From positions 1-8,842 of the forward strand of contig CANQLK010000067.1 of NCBI GenBank assembly GCA_947624665.1: a DNA stretch of 8,842 nt, written 5' to 3'. Of the stretch, positions 4,979 through 8,842 are shown one piece after another. How positions within the stretch are numbered: position 1 is the stretch's first letter; each line of letters starts with the position of its first letter. A program made the translations under genes and the position numbers. Under the pieces are notes generated by a model. That model saw only the letters and a program-made list of their open reading frames with translations. It was not told the DNA's origin and searched no databases. Source of the DNA: Candidatus Gastranaerophilales bacterium. Lineage in GTDB: Bacteria; Cyanobacteriota; Vampirovibrionia; Gastranaerophilales; Gastranaerophilaceae.

Positions 4979-7234
4979 ATGCAAAAAGAATTATCGGTAG
5001 CTTTTATATGGCATTTTCATCAGCCAAATTATCAGACACAGCAAAACGGTATAAGATTAATGCCGTGGGCAAGGCTGCATGCCATAAAAGACTATTTAGA
5101 TATGCTGCTTATTTTGGATAAATTCCCTAATATAAAATTAAATTTTTCTCTTGACCCTTCTCTTATAGATACAATCGAAGATTATGCATATAATGAAGGT
5201 CATGATATTCATTCAAAGTTAACCGTTACGCCTGTTGAAGAGTTAACGGATGATGATAAACTTTATATTTTAAATTATTTTTTTGATATCAATTATGAGA
5301 ATTTTATTTCTAAGAATCCGAGATTTAATGAATTATACACAAAAAGGTTTAACGATTCGCAAATAGGAATAAATGATTTTTCTAATCAGGATTATGCCGA
5401 CATAATGATGTTATTTAATCTTTACTGGTTTGATCCGATATGGAAAGAAAAGTATCCGATTTTATCCGAATTTGAAAAGAAAGGTTCCGATTACACATTA
5501 GAGGACAGACAAAATTTAATCAAACTAAACAGAGATATAATAAAAGAAATAATTCCGACATTCAAGAAATATCAAGACAAGGGCAGAATAGAGATTTTAA
5601 CAAGTCCATATAATCATCCCATTTTGCCGATACTGCTAAATCCGAATGATATAAAAACAGCGGCGTTAAAGCACAGTTTGCCTGATTGCAAAATAGCTCT
5701 GGCAGTAGATGCAAAAGAACAAATAAGAAGTGCTTTTGACAGAATAGAGGAAGTTTTTGGCAAAAGACCGTCAGGATTTTGGCCGAGCGAGCATTGTATA
5801 AGCCAAAAGACACTTGATGTTTTGGCTAATCTAGGAGCAAAATGGGTTGTAACGGATGAAAGTGTTTTGGCCAATTCTCTTAAGAAAGAGTTTGTCAGAG
5901 ATTTCAGAGGTTGTTATGAAGATCCTTATGACGTTTGTTCTTTATATTTATACAGAACAAAACGTGAAAAAGAAATCAATATTATATTCAGAGATTCCGT
6001 AATACCAAATTTAATTACGTTTGAATACTCTCGCCACGATAATACGGCAAGTGCAAATGATTTATTTGACAGAATTAAAACGGTTCATGATAAATTAAAA
6101 AATTCTCCTTCAAACTGTCATCTGCTTACTATAGCAATGGACGGTGAAAACAGTTGGGATGCTTACCAAAAAGATGGTTCTGTATTCTTAGAAAGATTAT
6201 ATTCACTGATTAATTCGGATAAAGATATAAAAACGGTATTGGTAAGCGATTATGTTAACAATAATAAATCATCCGAAAAAATTCTGAAAAAAGTAACGTC
6301 AGGTTCTTGGGTAAATCAGGAGTTCCAATTGTGGATAGCCGAACCCACGAAAAATATAGCTTGGAAATATCTTGTACAGACAAGAAACGATTTAAAAGAG
6401 GCAGAAAATTCGGGCAGATTATCCAAAGAGCAGATTAAACTTGCGAAATCCGAAATATATATAGCAGAAGGTTCGGACTGGTTTTGGTGGTACGGAGAGC
6501 CTAACGATTCGGGGCAAGACCATATATTTGACTATATGTTCAGAGAACATTTACGCAATGTTTACCAGATAATCGAAAAACCGATTCCATCGTATCTTGA
6601 TATGCCTTTAATTTCGGTTATGGGTAAGCCGATGAAAAATCCGATTAAACCAATTACTCCGCTAATGAACGGACTTATTAAGGATAACGATGAATGGAAA
6701 AACGCAGGCTGTATTGTTATTCCTGACGGGCCTATTTTGCAGGAAAATAAACTTCTTGACCGAATTTATTTCGGTAATGATTATAACAATTTGTATATCA
6801 GATTTGATATTAATAACTATCTTTTAGACAGTAAAGAAAGCTTTAAAGAATATTTTTCAATATACATATATATAAAAACTTATAATAATACGGCGGAATA
6901 TACTTCACCTGTCAGAACAACGAATAAAACAGATACAATCCAACCTATTTTCCTTGACGGATACAATTATGAAGCGAAATTTGCAATAACGCATAACAGA
7001 AAATACCCGCTTCAATTTTCTCATGCTCAAAAAGACGGAATTTGGGAGCTTAAATGGGATCATCATATTAAATTTGTTAAAAAAGATTTTATTGAGGTTT
7101 CTATACCTTTTGAAGACTTAAAAATCAATCCCGGCGATAATTTTGATTTCTTCTTTATCACGGGTTGCAGCGGTGTTACGGAAGAGGTATATCCAAAAGA
7201 TATTCCGTTAAATTTAACAAGACCGATAATATAA
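4979..7234 (+). CDS. Glycoside hydrolase family 57 glucan-active enzyme (amylopullulanase/alpha-amylase type)
   Basis: A 751-residue GH57 protein. The family acts on alpha-glucans such as starch, glycogen and pullulan, with retention of configuration. The conserved motifs are in order: W-H-F-H-Q-P-N-Y (11-18); E-I-L-T-S-P-Y-N-H-P (205-214); G-F-W-P-S-E (266-271), with Glu271 the expected nucleophile; M-D-G-E-N-S-W (387-393), with Asp388 the expected acid/base; and G-S-D-W-F-W-W-Y-G-E (498-507). Residues about 543-751 form a beta-rich C-terminal module after a P-x-x-P-I-K-P-I-T-P linker, as in large GH57 amylopullulanases. No signal peptide is present, so it should act inside the cell, probably on stored glycogen or imported maltodextrin. 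Hydrolase versus transferase cannot be decided from motifs. It is a single-gene transcript, divergent from the LysM gene. The start is supported by W-H-F-H-Q-P at residue 11, its usual place. Confidence 0.93.
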   Translation: MQKELSVAFIWHFHQPNYQTQQNGIRLMPWARLHAIKDYLDMLLILDKFPNIKLNFSLDPSLIDTIEDYAYNEGHDIHSKLTVTPVEELTDDDKLYILNYFFDINYENFISKNPRFNELYTKRFNDSQIGINDFSNQDYADIMMLFNLYWFDPIWKEKYPILSEFEKKGSDYTLEDRQNLIKLNRDIIKEIIPTFKKYQDKGRIEILTSPYNHPILPILLNPNDIKTAALKHSLPDCKIALAVDAKEQIRSAFDRIEEVFGKRPSGFWPSEHCISQKTLDVLANLGAKWVVTDESVLANSLKKEFVRDFRGCYEDPYDVCSLYLYRTKREKEINIIFRDSVIPNLITFEYSRHDNTASANDLFDRIKTVHDKLKNSPSNCHLLTIAMDGENSWDAYQKDGSVFLERLYSLINSDKDIKTVLVSDYVNNNKSSEKILKKVTSGSWVNQEFQLWIAEPTKNIAWKYLVQTRNDLKEAENSGRLSKEQIKLAKSEIYIAEGSDWFWWYGEPNDSGQDHIFDYMFREHLRNVYQIIEKPIPSYLDMPLISVMGKPMKNPIKPITPLMNGLIKDNDEWKNAGCIVIPDGPILQENKLLDRIYFGNDYNNLYIRFDINNYLLDSKESFKEYFSIYIYIKTYNNTAEYTSPVRTTNKTDTIQPIFLDGYNYEAKFAITHNRKYPLQFSHAQKDGIWELKWDHHIKFVKKDFIEVSIPFEDLKINPGDNFDFFFITGCSGVTEEVYPKDIPLNLTRPII

Positions 7235-7239
7235 TATTA

Positions 7240-7271
7240 AAAAAGCTCGATAAATATTTACCGAGCTTTTT
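7240..7271. terminator. Bidirectional terminator between GH57 and aminotransferase genes
   Basis: AAAAAGCTCG (7240-7249) pairs with CGAGCTTTTT (7262-7271), 10 bp. The loop itself contains the self-complementary TAAATATTTA. A and T tracts on the two sides allow use from both directions. It starts 5 bases after the GH57 stop codon and ends 18 bases from the opposing gene. Confidence 0.9.
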
Positions 7272-7289
7272 ATTTAAATTTTTATTTAT

Positions 7290-8408
7290 TTAAACGCTTT
7301 GTTTTGTCATATTTAAACATTTTACAACAGTATCAACAACTGTTTGCTGTTCTTCCGCCGTCAATTCGGGGAACATAGGAAGCGACATAACAAGTTTTGT
7401 ATCTTTTTCGGTACAAGGCAAATCGCCTTCTTTATACCCCAATTCCTTATGAAGTTTTTGTAAATGCAAAGGAACGGGATAGTATATCATAGCACCGACA
7501 CCATTTTCCTGTAATAATTTATGAACTTCATCACGGTTTTCTATTCTAATTGTATATTGATGATAAACGCAATAAGAATTATCAACTTCTTTCGGAGTTA
7601 ATATTTCAGGATATTTAGCGAACATTTCATTATATCTGTATGCATTTTTTCTTCTTGCTTCATTCCATTCTTTAACATAAGGCATTTTAACTCTTAAGAT
7701 AGCAGCTTGAATTTCATCAAGTCTTGAGTTAACACCAAGTTCATCGTGATAATATCTGATAGCACCGCCGTGATTTCTAAGCGCAATAACTCTGTTATAA
7801 AGATTTTCGTCGTTGCAGGAAATCATACCGCCATCACCCATACCGCCTAAATTTTTGGTGGGATAGAAGCTGAAACATCCGAAGTCACCGAAAGAGCCGA
7901 CTTTCTGACCTTTGTATTCAGCACCTATTGCCTGACAGCAATCTTCCACAACTTTTAAGTTATGACGTTTGGCTATATCCATAATTTTGTCCATTTCAGC
8001 AGGCTGTCCGTATAAATGAACGGGGATTATAGCTTTAGTTTTGGGGGTTATTGCCGCTTCAATCTTATTGGCATCGATATTAAATGTATCGGGGTTAATA
8101 TCAACGAAAACGGGAGTTGCACCTGCTAAACCTATGGCACTTGCCGTTGCAACAAATGTAAATGCCGTTGTAATGACTTCGTCGCCCTTACCTATATCCA
8201 ATGCTCTTAATGCAAGGTGCAATGCATCGGTACCGGAGTTCAAACCAACGGAATATTTTGTTCCGACAAATTCCGCAAACTCACTTTGGAATGCTTTATT
8301 ATGTTTTCCCAAGATATAAGCACCCGAAGCCAATACCTCAATTACTTCTTTTTCTATTTCTTTTCCTATTTTTGCATATTGTCTTTTTGAATCCATAATA
8401 GGTATCAT
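7290..8408 (-). CDS. DegT/DnrJ/EryC1/StrS-family PLP-dependent sugar aminotransferase
   Basis: A full-length 372-residue member of the family that puts an amino group on keto-sugars linked to a nucleotide (dTDP- or UDP-), feeding O-antigen, capsule or glycoprotein glycans. PLP contacts are visible: N-S-G-T-D-A (57-62) for the phosphate, V-V-E-D-C-C-Q-A (153-160) with Asp156, and Lys185 in F-Y-P-T-K-N-L-G-G for the Schiff base. N-S-R-L-D-E-I-Q-A-A (227-236) is the family signature from the dimer interface. The sequence resembles WbpE-like and 3-amino-sugar (QdtB/FdtB-like) enzymes, but the sugar cannot be assigned without other pathway genes, and none lie in the window. It is probably cytosolic and dimeric. 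GGAGG lies 9 bases before the first ATG, which favours it over Met5. No convincing promoter is seen upstream. Confidence 0.95.
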   Translation of the reverse strand: MIPIMDSKRQYAKIGKEIEKEVIEVLASGAYILGKHNKAFQSEFAEFVGTKYSVGLNSGTDALHLALRALDIGKGDEVITTAFTFVATASAIGLAGATPVFVDINPDTFNIDANKIEAAITPKTKAIIPVHLYGQPAEMDKIMDIAKRHNLKVVEDCCQAIGAEYKGQKVGSFGDFGCFSFYPTKNLGGMGDGGMISCNDENLYNRVIALRNHGGAIRYYHDELGVNSRLDEIQAAILRVKMPYVKEWNEARRKNAYRYNEMFAKYPEILTPKEVDNSYCVYHQYTIRIENRDEVHKLLQENGVGAMIYYPVPLHLQKLHKELGYKEGDLPCTEKDTKLVMSLPMFPELTAEEQQTVVDTVVKCLNMTKQSV

Positions 8409-8484
8409 AATTTTTCTCCTCCGATAATTCCTATACTTTTAGTTTATCACATTAATATTATGCCTTTATATAATCTTTATATTT

Positions 8485-8499
8485 AATGGTCTGACCAAT
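8485..8499. promoter_or_regulatory. Dyad upstream of the aminotransferase gene
   Basis: TGGTC and GACCA flank one base (8487-8497), and the outer bases partly match (AATGGTC/GACCAAT). It lies about 80 bases before the start codon, where a regulator could bind. No regulator is suggested by the neighbours. Confidence 0.25.
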
Positions 8500-8566
8500 T
8501 TTTTATTCTTCATTATTTAATTTATAAACATTTTTGAAATAAAAAAAGAGGAATTGTAAGAACATA

Positions 8567-8681
8567 TACGAAGCTTCGTAAGTTTACTTAATGAAATAAC
8601 GTCAAGGCTTCGTATGTTTGAGGAGCGTAGCTCTTTAGTTTCGAGCTTTTGGTTGACGTTAAAAGTTATCTGTACGAAGCC
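8567..8681. repeat. Interleaved inverted-repeat cluster upstream of the aminotransferase gene
   Basis: The perfect 14-base palindrome TACGAAGCTTCGTA is at 8567-8580. Next come TAACGTCAA (8597-8605), whose inverse TTGACGTTA is at 8653-8661, and the adjoining GGCTTCGTA (8606-8614), whose inverse TACGAAGCC is at 8673-8681. The arm order is A-B-A'-B', so the two stems cross. Between them is a small hairpin GAGC-GTA-GCTC (8623-8633). No coding frame fits. The cluster may be a structured RNA element, a regulatory leader on the minus strand, or the remains of a small mobile repeat. Confidence 0.6.
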
Positions 8682-8730
8682 CTTACGGATGAAATTGGTT
8701 TTTTATTCGAAAACAAAAAATATTTTAATT

Positions 8731-8742
8731 ACGTCAGCTTCG
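8731..8742 (+). repeat. Second copy of the ACGTCA/GCTTCG motif
   Basis: ACGTCAGCTTCG here repeats ACGTCAAGGCTTCG at 8599-8612 with two bases missing, starting 132 bases downstream and in the same direction. The similarity stops after this core. Confidence 0.45.
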
Positions 8743-8806
8743 AATTACGAATAATGAAAATCTAAATTTCAGCAAAGACTCGCAAACTCGCTCCGCTTCA
8801 AATACA

Positions 8807-8842
8807 GGCTCATTGATTTCGCCTGACGGCTCAATAATTCGC
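8807..8842 (+). repeat. Imperfect 21-base tandem repeat at the window end
   Basis: GGCTCATTGATTTCGC (8807-8822) recurs as GGCTCAATAATTCGC (8828-8842), 21 bases on, with two substitutions and one missing base. The second copy reaches the window edge, so the array may continue. An in-frame stop in the spacer of one frame and the lack of a start argue against coding. Confidence 0.45.

Noticed and set aside
5562..5874. Two overlapping minus-strand frames inside the GH57 gene
   Set aside because: Both are antisense to the conserved catalytic region and lack start signals.
8041..8398. Two plus-strand frames opposite the aminotransferase gene
   Set aside because: They mirror the conserved N-terminal half of the aminotransferase and have no domain or ribosome site of their own.

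Overview
The window looks like ordinary chromosome from a low-GC bacterium, about one third G+C in most genes by eye. The best guess, by inference, is a gut or environmental relative of the non-photosynthetic Cyanobacteria (Vampirovibrionia/Melainabacteria, for example Gastranaerophilales). The pointers are an efp-accB pair placed directly together as in Cyanobacteria, a cyanobacterium-like EF-P sequence, and a stand-alone S74-chaperone fibre protein. A Bacillota-type genome is not excluded. The standard genetic code fits all genes.

Layout. Bases 1-1638 (+) are the 3' part of a fibre-like surface protein ending in a self-cleaving S74 chaperone domain and a coiled coil. It converges on an unrecognised acidic 207-residue protein (1714-2337, -) whose C-terminus resembles a degenerate LuxR/GerE helix-turn-helix. 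That gene diverges from a 70-residue XRE-type repressor-like protein (2476-2688, +), and an inverted repeat lies over the shared promoter region. A two-gene operon follows: efp (2839-3396) and accB (3409-3867), translation elongation and fatty-acid synthesis. A membrane-anchored LysM protein (3943-4536, -) converges on it.

Bases 4537-4978 hold the divergent promoters of the LysM gene and of a large cytoplasmic GH57 glucan-processing enzyme (4979-7234, +). Between the promoters is a 50% G+C island with several inverted repeats and no gene. A DegT/DnrJ/EryC1/StrS sugar aminotransferase (7290-8408, -) converges on the GH57 gene. Its upstream region, 8409-8842, has no gene but carries a dense set of inverted and direct repeats.

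The genes do not form one pathway. The surface themes are the fibre protein, the LysM cell-wall protein and the nucleotide-sugar aminotransferase; the rest is housekeeping (efp, accB, GH57). Each of the three convergent gene pairs shares one A-tract/stem/T-tract hairpin that can terminate transcription from both sides. I see no CRISPR array, transposase, tRNA or rRNA. The items most worth a second look are the XRE/LuxR-like divergent pair with its candidate operator and the two structured, repeat-rich intergenic islands.
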